This document shows positions 1 through 57,995 of a DNA stretch of 64,000 nt, piece by piece; positions within the stretch are counted from its first letter, which is position 1, and every line of letters begins with the position of its first letter. The stretch is from assembly GCA_963693365.1 (NCBI GenBank), contig CAVNZM010000017.1, positions 1,426,001 through 1,490,000 of the forward strand, in the 5' to 3' direction. Below the pieces are notes generated by a model that saw only the letters and a program-made list of their open reading frames with translations, was not told the DNA's origin and did not search any database. A program made the position numbers and the translations under genes. This DNA is from Amoebidium appalachense. Taxonomy: Eukaryota; Ichthyosporea.

Positions 1-488
1 TTCAGCTTGATATCTCATCGCGGCTTGCTCACATGCATGTATTTGGGTATCCACGAGATACTGGGTATATCAAATACGTATATCTATTTTAGTCTTTCGA
101 GATGCATGTTCACTGCAGGCATGAGCAGTATAATTCAGGTCCGATATAAACGTGCATGTAGATATAATGTAGGAAGCATGTATGTAGGTGTACTAAAGAA
201 CATGTATTATAAATATGTATGTAGATAAACTGGCAACTATAGTTTAGAAAGACAACCCTGCTGAGGGCTGGTAACCTCTGAAAACTGCCGGGTCGAATGT
301 AAATTCTAAAAAAATTATTTTCTTTTCCTTTAAGTTTTCTGTGTTAGTATGATGCGATGTGTACATAAACACGAACTGATGAAAGAGCTACTGCAAAAAC
401 CCCAGTCCACTTCACCCTGCCACCCACACTCCCCCCCCCCCCCCCCCCCCCCAGGGCCCTTACCAGATTGCTGCTTTCGTGCCATTCT

Positions 489-524
<36 letters not shown>

Positions 525-695
525 TTCCACACACACACACACACACACACACCACACACCACCCCTAAACCGTAGAAATACGTCTGCCCCTGCCTCCTGT
601 ATGGTTCCCCACCCGTCCCCACCCGCCTCAATGTCATTCCCCATAATCATCCTCCCCCCCCCCCCCCCTCCCCCCCCCCCCCCCCCCCCCCACAT

Positions 696-726
<31 letters not shown>

Positions 727-1052
727 CCCCCCCCCCCTCCCCCCCACCCCCCCCCCCCCCCCCCCCCCCCCCCCAAATCCCCCCCCCTCCCCCCCCAATC
801 CCCCCTCCCCCCCTGGCCCCCTCAACCCTCCCCCCCACCCCCCCCCCCCCGGAGCCCTTAAAAGATTGTGGCTTTCGTGCCTCTCCCCTCCCCCTTTCCC
901 CCCTTCAACCCCTTAAGTGCACGTGCTCCCATCACCCTCCGCGTAGAAATTGTCCTGAACTCCTGTTTGGTTCCCCACAAGTCCCAACCCCTCAGCATCA
1001 TTCCACCTAATCCCCCCCCCCCCCTCCCCCCCCCCCCTTCCGCCCCCCACCA

Positions 1053-1112
<60 letters not shown>

Positions 1113-1318
1113 CAACAAACCAACAACAACAAAAACAAATCGAAAGGAAAAAGAAAAAAAGAAAGAAAGAAAGCCTTATTAATTAGAAAATAAAGGATTC
1201 AAAACGAAAAGAAAATGATGTGCGCGCTTCATTGTGGCAAGAGAGCTAATTATCAGCCTATGATAGCTGATTTCCACCGGTGTACGGCTAGCTAGGTTGC
1301 AGTATCGAGTTGTACTCC

Positions 1319-1440
1319 ACCCCATTATTCCGGAATAAGTAGGCTCGATTTTCAGATTACGTCAGAGCTTTGGCCAATAATTTCGGAATAAATAGGCTCG
1401 TTTTCAGAATATGTCGGAGCTTTGGCTAATAATTTCGGAA
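1319..1440. repeat. Tandem repeat of about 59 bp, two copies plus a partial
   Basis: Two successive units share the pattern ATTTCGGAATAA, TAGGCTCG, TTTTCAGA, then GTCGGAGCTTTGGC (first unit slightly different). A third unit breaks off after AATAATTTCGGA. It is not G/C homopolymeric, unlike most repeats here. No function can be inferred. Confidence 0.7.
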
Positions 1441-1812
1441 CAAAGGCTGGCACGTACTGACTGTGCCCTCTAGCCTATGGACGAATAAATCGACGCTGGC
1501 TAAAGGTGAGTCACGTGATCAGCCGCTCTCCGGATCATCCGCGGCTCCTCGAAAAATTGGAGCTACTACAGGAGGTAGCTGGAACAAAGGTGCATATTTA
1601 GCAAAATGCAAAATGGAGTAAGAATAAGTCTCGAAATACGCAATTTTCAGTTCTGGCACTGTTTCCTGTGCTGTTGCAACTGCCGCCCTTGTTGTGCTCT
1701 GTAAATTTCTCATTCTTTTCGGTTTTGGCACCTACAATCTATCCGCGCTTTTACCTTTCTCCTCATCTTTTTGGATAGATATGCCGTAACTAAGGTCTCC
1801 CTCGTGTGTGTG

Positions 1813-1860
<48 letters not shown>

Positions 1861-2054
1861 CGTGTGTGTATGCGTGTACATGTGTGCTTGTGTGTGAGCA
1901 TGTGTTTGTGCGGATGTGTGGGCGTGCACTTTTGTGCATGTGTGTTTCTTTGTGTGGGGGGGAGGGAGGGAGGGGAGGACAAAGGGTGGGAGGGGGGGGA
2001 GGGGGGGGGGGGGGGGGGGGGGAGGGAGCATTTTGTTCGAATTCGTTGAATTCT

Positions 2055-2060
2055 TTTATT
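2055..2060 (-). promoter_or_regulatory. Candidate polyadenylation signal AATAAA
   Basis: The minus strand reads AATAAA here, about 440 bases beyond the stop codon of the aminopeptidase at 2499. It is the first canonical hexamer I noticed on that strand after the stop. Assignment rests on position and hexamer only. Confidence 0.35.
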
Positions 2061-2498
2061 TGCAAAAACCATTTTAGAATGTTGTGGGTGTTGATTTTAG
2101 ATCACGAATCACCGCACAAGGCCTTGATTTGAATCACCAAATAAAGCATACACTGGGTAACGTACATTCTTCTAATACTAAAAGTCGCCCTTTGCACAAG
2201 GCATTTCGGAATCAAAATATTTGCAGATTTACATTCCAATCATCAAAAAACAAACAAATAAAAGGGGGACCCCGTTCACTACCCTGTCAATTTCCACTTC
2301 ACCATTATGGAAAGAATTGGGGCAAATTTCAATCTTTCAGGGGAGAGGGGGAAAAGGAGGGGTAAAAAAGGATTGAGAGGAGGAAAAAACGGTCCAAAAA
2401 GCAAAAACAAAACTTCAGCTATCGAAGATCAAACTAATGCACTTCAAGTTCGAATAAACAGTGTGCCCGTCATAAAAAGATGCCTAAGTCGGAACCAT

Positions 2499-27382
<24,884 letters not shown>

Positions 27383-28460
27383 TTTGACGTTGAGCGTAGT
27401 CGTAAGAGAGGTATATAATTGGTTGTGCTTGGATGGATGATGAGGTGAGGGTGGTAAAACGCGAGGGAGAGAAGAAGGTGAGTGGAGTCTATAGACCTTG
27501 GCTTTTGGTAGGTGATGTGAGTGTACTGATGGACCGAATGGTCACGGTGTGTATATGCTCTTAACACTAACTTGATATATTTAATATTAAATATAATATG
27601 TCGTGCACAAGTCAAGCTTACACACTGATATGCACCGTGGCTATAAAGCACACCTGTCATGAGCTTCCGGTGGGTGAAAGCTTCGGGTTTTTTGTGTGTG
27701 TGTTTTTTTTTTTCCTGAAGCGGAAGTATTTTGTTTGTGTGGAATTGTTTGCGCAAACCGTGTGTTTAAAATTAGTCTCATGCATGAGCCGCTTTTGATT
27801 CGCGAAATGTCACGCATTTGTTTCAACCTGCGCAGATCCAAGGCAAATGTTCGCCTCTAAGTTTCAATATCATAACTATTCTCCTTTTTACTTAAGCCGA
27901 TATTTATTTTTAAGCGCTTAAAAACAAGCAAAGAGGTTAGGCTGTACCTTTTTTTCTTGTAACTCCCACCGGTGCACGCCCGTCACAAGCCTCGCAGATC
28001 TATTCGATTCTATTCCTCAGATCTAACCACATGATTGGATAGTTACCCTACCAATTAATCGATGAGGGATTTAGATCTATATTGCTGATAGGTCGACATC
28101 TTTTTCTCAAAAGATTATTGGCTATTGTACCAGGTCTACGGGATACACTGTTTTGCAATCGGCGAATAAGACAAACACGGCGTTAGTACTTATCACCTTG
28201 TCAGCAAATAACGCCACACATTTACATTAATTGATGCTAAAATCATTTCCCCAATTAACCGAGCTATCCTCCGCCCCTCGTTCATAAACAACAACCATTT
28301 GGACTTCGCAAGCAGTTGTACAAGTGGTGCCGTCTTTTTTTTGATACGCGTATCCCCCATTCAAAGGGCTGTCAAGTCAACCCGAGTTCCCATTGCTTTA
28401 CCAATTCACACAGGCCATTATTCCAAGCTTGTTGACCAGTCTAATAATTTAATTAAAAAA
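27383..28460. promoter_or_regulatory. Divergent intergenic interval between aminopeptidase and secreted-protein genes
   Basis: The two start codons point away from each other, 1078 bp apart. The interval is largely free of microsatellites, unlike the rest of the window. It contains an AT-rich patch (about 27573-27600, TATATTTAATATTAAATATA) and a T-run near 27700. Both promoters must lie here or in undetected 5' exons; no specific factor site can be named. Confidence 0.55.
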
Positions 28461-35641
<7,181 letters not shown>

Positions 35642-35647
35642 TATAAG
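35642..35647 (+). promoter_or_regulatory. Candidate TATA-like box TATAAG
   Basis: TATAAG lies about 150 bp before the first ATG of the open frame at 35795, within a non-repetitive stretch. Spacing to a transcription start is plausible. Only position and motif support it. Confidence 0.3.
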
Positions 35648-35794
35648 AGCGAGTCTCCCTTCGTCTTCGTTTGCACTTTATGACTGTTTCCCGTTTTTCA
35701 AGTTTTTGCTCGCTTGGTGCCCGCCCCCGCACAGACGCTCAAGTAGTGTGCTGGGGCGAATGAAGTTGTGCTTGTGTGCCTGTGCCGGTGCATG

Positions 35795-36194
35795 AGCATA
35801 GAGCAAGATGGTCGGCAAGTAGTTTTTCTTGGGTTTTCCCTCTCGGAGGAGCAACGGAATCAGACCCACGATCAGGCAACGCAGGGACCGGTGTTGTCTT
35901 TGGATCTTGGTGATGTTTTCGGAGCAAGCACGGGAGATGAAAACCAGGAAAGCTTTGTGCGACTGTCGGGGGGTGAGGGGGTGGATGTAGGGGTTGGCGA
36001 AGATTTTTGGGCAGGGTTTGGGTTTTCGGGAGATGAGGGAAGGGAGGTGGTAGATGTGGAGGTAGAGGAAAGAAAGAGAGTGGCTGAGGAGACTGGGTTT
36101 GGTGCAACATCGAAAAGGAGGAAAGGAAGGAAAGATAGTTCTGGTGAGAGGAGGAGGAAAGATGCACAAGGGTTCAACACACATCACGGCAAGC
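35795..36194 (+). CDS. Probable first exon of an unrecognised nuclear-type protein
   Basis: The ATG at 35795 opens 141 codons (MSIEQDGRQVVFLGFSLSEE at the start) up to TAA at 36218-36220. An acidic Gly/Val-rich middle is followed by a strongly basic stretch, SKRRKGRKDSSGERRRKD, which looks like a nuclear localisation signal. A good donor, AAGC then GTAAGA, ends the exon at 36194 in phase 1; another good one is at about 36143. It may instead be a short single-exon gene. The opposite strand is also open over much of this length but has a less protein-like composition. Confidence 0.5.
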
Positions 36195-36643
36195 GTAAGA
36201 TGAGTGGTTACTTAGTCTAAGATGAGTTTCGCATGGTTCCTTGCCTCTTTAAAACCACCAGGCAAAAACCAAGAACATGCCTGTGTAAGGCCGCCGCTGG
36301 AGGGATCTACGAAATAATGCATCCTTGGCTTGTGGAAAAAACCTCATACACACAGGGCAAGGGACCAAATACGATTTTTTCCTTTTTTGGGCATCTTCTT
36401 TGGGAGTCTCCGTTTCTCCAGGATCCTCAGTGTGTGCTTGTGTGTGGCCCTTCATATGCACTCCTCTGCCTTGGTTTGAGCACGAGTATAGGGCAAGGAT
36501 TGCGTTTTTTTATTTTTTTGCTCTCTCTCTTTTTTTTTGAAAAGGAACATTTATATGTATGAAAGAAAATTCTTCTGCTGGTTCGTTTAAGATTTCTCTT
36601 TTTTCCCCCGGTACGTGTGCCAAAGTTTTTGTTCTTGTCCCAG

Positions 36644-36776
36644 GGCGCTCAAGTTGCCGACGGTTACCGCAACTGTGGGTGCATGGAAAGCTGCCCCCGC
36701 CATAAAGAGGCCAAAGATTCCCGTTCTGGAAGTGCTGGAGGTGTGCGTGTGTGTGTGTGCGTGTGTGCGTGCGTGC

Positions 36777-36818
<42 letters not shown>

Positions 36819-37312
36819 TTGTGTGCGTGAGTGTGTCTGCGCGTGTGCACGTGCGCGCACATGCGCTCGTGTGTGTGTGCGTTGTTAGAGGTCGGGGGGG
36901 GGGGGGGGGGGGGGGGGTTGTAAGTCTGCTTTTGTGCATGTGCTTGCCTACATATTGATCGTGTACGTATGGTTAGTGTATGTCTGTACATCGTGTGTAA
37001 TACACACTAGTCTAGTCAACACGTATTGGTGTGCCTATTACCGTTTCTTTTCTGCCATGTGCCGCGACTGTGCTTGTTGTTATATCCACGTGGCTTGGCT
37101 CTGCTTGTTGGACAAAGGTATTTACCTATTGTTTTTTTGCTGTGTGGCAGCTTGAGCAAAAAAATGGTTTGGATTTCTCATTTTTTTTAACCTTTCTTTT
37201 CTGTTTCATTTTTTCGCTTTTCCCCTTCTCCGTCGTTTTTCTTTCCTTTGCTTTTCTCGTCCTTCCCCCCCCTCCCTCCCCTCCCTCTCCCTCCCTCCCC
37301 TCCCTCCCTCCC

Positions 37313-37355
<43 letters not shown>

Positions 37356-37390
37356 CTTTTCTTTTGGGAGAGTGTTTTATTTTCACCACA

Positions 37391-37461
<71 letters not shown>

Positions 37462-37861
37462 AGGGATGGGAGGTTTAATTATGCCCCACGACCCTCAACA
37501 TGCTCAGTGGCCTTTTCCTCGAATTAGAAATCCCGAGTACTATTCATTATATCCAACACATTTTGAAGAAATGCTCTATATATCCAGTGGATAACCAATA
37601 GACATCCATTAAGTATAATAGGACATCCTCCACTTGATATTCAAAAGACATCCAATAAGTATACTGGTAACCAATAAGTATACCAATCCAATAAGTACAT
37701 CCAGTAAATATCTATAATATGCAATAGATATCCCACTTATATCCAACTCATATCCACTAAACTCAGATCGACTGCTTCACCCGTGTGGCGTCTGTCACGG
37801 CCCTCTGAAAGCCGTGCGTCTGTCCATTGCAGAAGCCACCCAAAGACCCGAAGGAAGGAGC

Positions 37862-37893
<32 letters not shown>

Positions 37894-38509
37894 ATTTTCC
37901 TATGCCAGCCATCTCTTGTGCTTATGTTTGGTGTTACCGCGCCTGGAATGCAAGTGTAAGAACGATTATCTGTGAAGCATTCAGTGGACTAATAACAACT
38001 AAAGATATAGTAAAATGATAACTATCAATAATAAAGATATTAATTTATAGAATATTAGCCCTTAGACTATGCAGTGAGCGTTTGTCCGACCACTCTTCCA
38101 TGAGGTGTTACTATTTAGTGTACCCTAAATCTAGTACAGTGTCTGACGTTCAAATACCAACTGTGAATCTCCGCTGCAATTCATTCATATCTCACGTTAA
38201 AATTGATCCTTATCTTACGTTGAAATTCTTGTATATCTCCCGGTGAATCTCATGTGTATCCCACGTTGAAGGTGATGTTTATCTCGAGTCGGAATTCGTC
38301 ATAAATCAGTCAGACGCATGTCTTACGTTGACATTCATATTTATATATCCTGTACTGAGCTTATATATATCATATCAATCATTAACTAACACATTGAAAT
38401 TTGTGTATATCCACAGACGGGTGATATGCTTAATTTTGGCCCCCAATGCACTGCCGAGGCACTCTATCGCTACGTCATTAACGCAGTCGGAGCCACGGCG
38501 ACTAAGGTG

Positions 38510-38556
<47 letters not shown>

Positions 38557-38645
38557 CCCCCGGCGCCTCCCCCGCCTCCCCCAATGTGATGTTATAATCT
38601 GCACTATTATCTGTCATGAATGTGTGCTTTGTACTCTGTAACATA

Positions 38646-38687
<42 letters not shown>

Positions 38688-39113
38688 AAAAAAAAAAAAA
38701 AAACCCTCCTCCTTCCCCCCCCGGGTTCCCCATGAGGATGGGCTCTGCTTTCTCTTGCTATACTGCGTGTTACTTATACTGCAGACTGCTTACATGTTTG
38801 CATTCGCATAGCTTTATTTGTCCTGCACCGTGCTTCTCGTCATGTAGTTGTGCTCGTACCCCGGTGGTCCGTATTCTGAATCCTGCATTCCGCATTTTGC
38901 ATCCCCCCCCCCCCCCCCCCCCCCCCACCCCACCCCCGATGCCTCTCTCTCTACCTGAAACCCATTTACCGACAATGAACCCCCCCTACCCCCACCCCCA
39001 CGCACAAACAGCCCCTCCCTCCCTCCCTCCCCACCACCACCACCACCACTAGCACCACCACCACCGCACACACACACAAACTCACAACCCTTCCCCGTTT
39101 CCCCCCCACCCCC

Positions 39114-39186
<73 letters not shown>

Positions 39187-39243
39187 ACACACATACACAC
39201 ACGCACACACACACGCACGTACGTACACACACGCACGCACGCG

Positions 39244-39301
<58 letters not shown>

Positions 39302-39357
39302 ACGCACACACACGCACGCACACACACGCACACACACACACACGCACGTACGTACAC

Positions 39358-39431
<74 letters not shown>

Positions 39432-40424
39432 ACACACAAGCCAACAACAAGACCGTGTACCGGTGCCCGTATTGTGACCATGAGCCCCAGCAGCACTCAG
39501 ACAAGATTGTGACCCATTCACTGAAGCAGCATTTTGGCCAATACCTGCACACAATGTGCGCGGTCTGCGCCAAATGTGTGCCGGTATTCTACTCCATCCC
39601 CCCCCCCCCCCCCCCCCCCGCGTCCACCCCCCCTCCCCCCCCCCCCCTCCCCCGCCCCTCGCCCGCCCGTCACCGGCCCTCTCCCCCCAAAGAGGCGGAG
39701 AAAGAAAAAGAAAAAAAATCGAAAGATAAAGATGGAAGAAAGGAAAAGAAAAGAGAGTGAAAGAAAAACAGAAAGAGAGGTAAACGGAAAAAAAGAGAGA
39801 AAAGAAAAGAAAGGAACGAAGGAAGGAAGAAGTTAAGAAAGAAAGACAGGGAAAAATGCCGGAAAATGTCTGTGCATGAACCTCTTTTTCACACCTGGAA
39901 GAGAACGGCGGAGTATTTGGCCCATGTGTGCCATTTTGATTTAGCTGATGACCTGAGTGTTTTAACTTTAAAGCCGGTGTTCCCATGATTTCTAAATAAG
40001 GCAATTTTTAATGATGGCCATATGTGGGCAAATGTTGTTTGTCATAGCATCGGGTATGTAGCGCCCAAAATCTTTGACGTCCACACAGGTTCCATATTGA
40101 TGTCATATTAAAGTCACACCGCAAATCGCATGTTTAGACGATAAAAAATGCCTAATATTAGCTCAAGGACTAATGCAAATCGATTGATCATGTGCTCATT
40201 TTTTAATCACAGAGCAATAGTTGGGAGGGCCATCAGAATCGGTGTGTTCTGCGACGGCTTAAAGGTACTCCCCTCTGTGTCTTATCTTCTGCAAAACACA
40301 CACGCGCACACACACTTACACTCATGACATGTGCTGCGTGCCCACAAACACACACATGGATATGCCCAAAACACATCATTTGGCAAAGAATACAAGTGTA
40401 CACGGACCTAGGGGGGGGGGTGCG

Positions 40425-40515
<91 letters not shown>

Positions 40516-40700
40516 CCCCCCCGAAAAAAAAGAAAGAAATAAATAAATAAATAAACAAAGAGAGAGAAAGAAGGTGCAATAAGAAGAAAGAAAGGATGGA
40601 AGTATGGAAGGAAGAAAGAAAACGAAAACACACCACCGCCCCTATCTCCACATTATTTCACAAGCAAAACACTACTCAGTTTCGGAGCTTTTGATTTTTT

Positions 40701-40735
<35 letters not shown>

Positions 40736-42476
40736 GGGCTCATTCGGCGGGGGGAGGGGGGAGGAGGGGTTCTTTGCTCCGGCTGCCGTTCTTACAAAAT
40801 GTCATTTTATTCATTTTTCAGCTAACCAGCACACAACATTCTATATTAGCTCCCCAACCCAACTCATCATGTTCCCTTCATCCCGCACGCACAGAAATCA
40901 GGCCGGCAACTAGCCTGCACCCAGCAAGTGTTGCAGTGCACACAGTGGATGATGACTGGGTCTCTGTGTGCCTGTCGGTGGGGTTGGACCCACAGGTGTT
41001 GAATTTGGAGGATGGGTTGGTGGATGTGTTGGGTGAGTCTCTTTCCCTCCCTCCCTCTCTCCCTCCCTCCCTCCCTCTCCCTCCCTCCTTCTCTCTCCCT
41101 CCCCCCCCCCCCCCCCCCCCCCTCCCTCCCTCCCCCCTTCCCCCCCCCCCCCCCCTCTCTCTCCCCTCCCTCCCTCCCCTCTCACTCCCCCCCCCCCCCC
41201 CATTCCCCCCGCCCGCCCTCTCTCCCTATCTCTCTCTTTCTCTCCCACCGTCTATCCCTCCCCCCCCCCCCCCCCCCTCACCCTCTCTCCTTCTCTTTTT
41301 CTGAGACACACACTCTCCTTCTCTCCCTCACATACACACACACTCTCTCTCTTTCTCCCTTCCCCCCCCCCCCCCCCCCCCCGCCCATCTCTCTCTCTCT
41401 CACTCTATCTCTCTTCTCTCTCTCTCGATCTCTGGACCTCTCCCCCCCCCCCCCCCCCCCTCTTCTCTCTCTCTCTCCCCCCCCCCCCCCCCTCCCTTCA
41501 TCCCTCTTGCCCTCTCCCTGCCCCCCCCACCCCCACCCCCCCTTCCTCCCAGTTCCCTTTCTCCCTTCCTTCCCACAGCACACACACGTTTATCGCAAAG
41601 GGGCTCTACCCCTTTCTAACTGTCCCTTTCTTATCAAGGCCTAGGAGTCTTGTCCCCGTGAACAACTAGCACAACATGTATCATACTGTTTTGCAGGCTC
41701 ACGATACAAGAACGAACTTTTCGCTTGTTTAAACATTAGCCTCGGAGAACGGCAACGTTTATAATTCCTTCTTTGGGCCCTTGCCTGAAACTCCTAACCT
41801 CCCCCCTCCCCCCCCCTCCTTCTCTCGCGCTCTCTCTTTCTCTCTCTCTCTCTCTCTCGGTCTCTCGTTCCCTCCCTCCCCCCCTCATCATCCCTCTCTC
41901 CCCCGTCCCCCACTCCACCCACCCACCCAGCCAACCCAAAAAAGAAAAGGAAGAAAAGAAAAACAACCTTTCCTTAGGTTCCCCCACCGTTCCTCTTATG
42001 TACCCGTCCATCGCTCACCGTATGTCTCTTTAGGCCCCAAGGATCAACAATTAGGCACCAACACCACCCAAGATTTCTTGCTGCCTGCCCTTTCCACTGT
42101 GCTAGACCCAGGTCCCACCTTTTTTCAACACAGCAGCATGGGGGTTAATGCGGAAAGTCAACATACGAGTATAAGTGTGTCTGAGTGGGAGGAAGCCCAG
42201 AACTTGTGCATTTGAGGTTGAACCAATCCACTCACACCCCCCCCTCCCCCCCCCCCCCCCTCTTCATGCGGTAGAAACACACACATACCCACCACCACCA
42301 CCATTTCATTCCATCCCCCCCCCCCCCCCCCCCCCCCCCCGCCCCCATCCTGACACATCCCTCCCCCCCCCCCCGGTGCGGCAAAGGTTGTTTCTTTGCT
42401 TGATGGTTATTCAAAGTTTCGATGGCTTTACCTTCATGTCTCCCACCGTGGTGCTTACATAAGTCCTCTTTCCCCT

Positions 42477-42518
<42 letters not shown>

Positions 42519-42924
42519 TTCCCCGCCCGCCGCCGGCCCCGCCCATGCGCCTCTGTGTTGCTTTTGAAAGAATGATGTGCTTGGGAGTTACACACACGTG
42601 CTTTTAAAGGTCTCTGGTGGAGGCATAAAGAGCCTCTGGCGATGGGCTCTGCCGCTTTTTTTCATGCATTGTTGCTGTAGTATCTGGTCTGTGTTCAAAT
42701 GTTTTCCCCCAAAGGCCGAAGCCGGAATTTCATGTATGTGTGCATGCACACGCACTCACAAACACGCCGCGCGCACGCACACACACACACACACCCATGC
42801 ACACAACCATATGCACGCTCGGACATACACATGCACCTGCACACTCGGGCACACACACGCACAAGCACACGCACACGCACATGCGCACGCGCACGCGCAC
42901 GCGCGCCCACACGCACGCACGCAC

Positions 42925-42989
<65 letters not shown>

Positions 42990-43066
42990 AAGTCGATCTG
43001 TTGCTCGCAGGTATCCGTACGGTGGTGACTCCAACCCGACTCCTTCACCCGGTGGATGTGAACTGA
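36644..43066 (+). CDS. Unrecognised multi-exon protein with Cys/His zinc-finger-like exon
   Basis: Eight exon-like segments join in consistent phase: 36644-36740, 37833-37955, 38417-38506, 39452-39583, 40213-40264, 40895-41032, 42034-42168 and 43011-43066 (TGA). If the donor at 42168 is not used, the seventh runs to TGA at 42213-42215. Exon 39452 reads [20 protein letters not shown], then [21 protein letters not shown], with the Cys and His pairs of a zinc finger. The first segment is ambiguous: frame [18 protein letters not shown] fits the following exon, while frame [17 protein letters not shown] looks more like an extracellular Cys-rich exon and could belong to the upstream gene. The exon at 37833 needs a run of about 30 C to be translated as proline. 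The link to the exon at 35795 does not fit in phase. No family is recognised. Confidence 0.55.
37558..37765. repeat. Degenerate AT-rich repeats around CCAATAAGTATA
   Basis: Variants of ATCCAATAAGTA, ACCAATAAGTATA and ATATCCA(C/G)T recur about a dozen times in 200 bp without fixed period. The segment lies between two exon-like segments of the gene above, so is probably intronic. Confidence 0.6.
38150..38345. repeat. Degenerate tandem repeat of about 30 bp (ATCTCACGTTGAAATT type)
   Basis: Seven or so imperfect units such as ATATCTCACGTTAAAATTGA, TTATCTTACGTTGAAATTCT and GTATCCCACGTTGAAGGTGA. They stand immediately upstream of the exon at 38417 and would be intronic. Confidence 0.65.
38596..38703 (+). 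repeat. Short element ending in C-run then A-run
   Basis: The end TGTGCTTTGTACTCTGTAACATAT is followed by about 30 C and then about 26 A. A related end, CGCTTCGTACTCTGTAACAC, followed by GTTCGAA and a C-run, is at 51258-51300. This is another example of the body, C-run, A-run order. Confidence 0.75.
38725..38926 (+). repeat. Diverged relative of family A/B with C-tail
   Basis: Starts with CATGAGGATGGGCTCTGCTT, contains TATACTGCGTGTTACTTATAC and ends in CCTGCATTCCGCATTTTGCA, then a C-run. The core GATGGGCTCTG is shared with families A and B. Confidence 0.65.
39112..39438 (+). repeat. (CA)n array with CACG and CATA variants before a zinc-finger exon
   Basis: Over 320 bp of mostly CA, in which a block of CACGCACGTACGTACACAC is repeated about 130 bp apart (near 39210 and 39344). 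It runs to ACACACACAAGCC, immediately before the exon at 39452. Confidence 0.9.
40433..40514 (+). repeat. (CA)n array
   Basis: About 80 bp of CA flanked by a GCGC block and a short C-run, then GAAA/AAAT repeats to about 40620. No gene signal. Confidence 0.95.
41040..41580. repeat. CT-rich and C-run block
   Basis: (CCCT)n, (CT)n and several C-runs of 15-25 over 540 bp, directly after the donor of the exon at 40895-41032. In the sense orientation the intron therefore opens as GTGAGTCTCTTTCCC and stays pyrimidine-only for hundreds of bases. Confidence 0.9.
42926..42986 (+). repeat. (CA)n array before the candidate terminal exon
   Basis: About 60 bp of CA preceded by 170 bp of impure CACG/CATG repeats (42745-42925), ending 24 bp before the AG at 43009-43010. 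Confidence 0.9.
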
Positions 43067-43092
43067 ATAGATGTTGAAAAGCCACTAGAAAA

Positions 43093-43140
<48 letters not shown>

Positions 43141-43361
43141 TGGAAGGTATTCGATGGATGTTTTGTTCTTTTCCGTTCGTTCGGTTCTTTTTTTTTTTTT
43201 TTTGGGGGGGGGGGGGGGAACGCCAACCCACTGTGTCCTACCTCACCCTCCCTAAAAAGAGGTGCATTATTGGACAGTTACAGCAACACGCACGCATGAC
43301 ATTACACCGCATAATTTAAAGTTAAAACAACGCTGTATGTTTGGCTCGTCCTCGGGCCATG

Positions 43362-43539
43362 GCCATGGAGGGGAGCATTATCTAATCATCCGTGGGGCCA
43401 GCCGGAGGTATCCCCAAACCCCTTCGCAGGTTTACGGGGAAGAATTTCGGTCCCATTATTTCCCCATAAAACCTGCCATGGGATTTGGGGATACGTCCTT
43501 TTGGCCTCCCGGGTGATGAGATAATACCCCCGTTCATGG
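43362..43539. repeat. Imperfect foldback of about 178 bp
   Basis: The left arm (GCCATGGAGGGGAGCATTAT onward) pairs, with mismatches, with the right arm, whose reverse complement begins GCCATGAACGGGGGTATTAT. Further in, AGGTATCCCCAAACCCC faces GTATCCCCAAATCCC, and GCAGGTTTACGGGG faces GCAGGTTTTATGGGG. The centre is near 43450. It could be a small MITE or a precursor-like hairpin. Confidence 0.75.
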
Positions 43540-43766
43540 CTCGAACATATTGCATAATGCTGGTGTGAGTTGTGTGTGTGTGTGCATGTGTGTGTGTGTG
43601 CCTTTATGCTACCAATGTAGTCGATACACACACCCGCGCGCACGCACTCACCATATGGAATAGCCCATGTGTGTATAAACAAACTTGCTTATATCATACG
43701 GTAGCTATAGTTCTGTTTTACATGTCCAGACAATTTCCTACATGTTTAACCCTACATGGACCACAC

Positions 43767-57249
<13,483 letters not shown>

Positions 57250-57923
57250 GTGGCTTTGGTGGTGGTGTGATCCCCCGAAACCTGCTACCATGATGCGTGT
57301 CGTATGAGTGTGGCCGTGTTTTCAGTATGAAGGTTTGTATAGCGCTAGCATAGCAAATAAGTGTGGAGCCTCACCAGAGCCAACATCAATTAAGGTATAT
57401 TTAGTGCTGAATTATGGTTTGGTTGCATTAAAGGGACAGCGTGCAATAGCGTCGTATGTATGTTTGTAACGGTTTTTTTCTTCGGTCTTGATTTGAATAG
57501 TTAAAATGGAAAGTCGTACATGCCTGGAAATGAGACACATTCTACACGCCCCACATATGCATATGCATATAGGAGTTTTAAGGATCTTGTGGTGGAATTG
57601 TTTTTGCGACTGGTGTTGCGATTTCTGTGATTGGTGGGTTTTTTTTTTTTTTTTTTTTGAATGGGGAATTTTGAGGTCGATGTTTAATGGTGAAGTTTTT
57701 GTGATTGGTGGCTGATTGTTTCAATCGGAACATTGCGAGAAGCTGCAATTCCTTACACTTCCCGTGTATGTGGGTGGGTAATCTTTAACCTAAGTCCGAG
57801 GTGGATTTACGTGAGTGGATGAATGATAGTTGAGAGGCCATGCCATCGATATCTGTAAAAAACTATGTGTGTGAATGGGTACTGATAGACTTTAGTATCA
57901 CGGAACCCTCCCCCTCCCCCCCC

Positions 57924-57995
<72 letters not shown>

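Larger units (their letters stand above)
1..2498. other. Region downstream of the aminopeptidase gene, no gene recognised
   Basis: I see no convincing exon here. The stretch holds C-runs (about 430-860 and 1011-1037), a (CA)n array (about 1055-1108), a short tandem repeat (1319-1440), a (GT)n array with variants (about 1803-1936) and a G-run (about 1987-2022). Long open frames in 330-1120 and 1710-2130 are only translations of these repeats. The part 2040-2498 is the likely 3' untranslated and downstream region of the minus-strand aminopeptidase. Confidence 0.6.

Noticed and set aside
349-1118. Long poly-Pro, poly-Gly and Cys/Val open frames
   Set aside because: They are translations of C/G-runs and (CA)n; no splice sites, conserved motifs or normal amino-acid composition. 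The same applies to similar frames throughout the window.
1519-1731. 70-codon minus-strand frame [18 protein letters not shown] as a possible small gene
   Set aside because: Protein-like composition but no matching family, no clear promoter and no splice partner; too short to support alone.
35678-36187. 169-codon minus-strand frame opposite the 35795 frame
   Set aside because: Low-complexity Pro/Ser-rich composition and no splice or start context; the plus-strand frame has an acidic/basic pattern with an NLS-like stretch and good donors.
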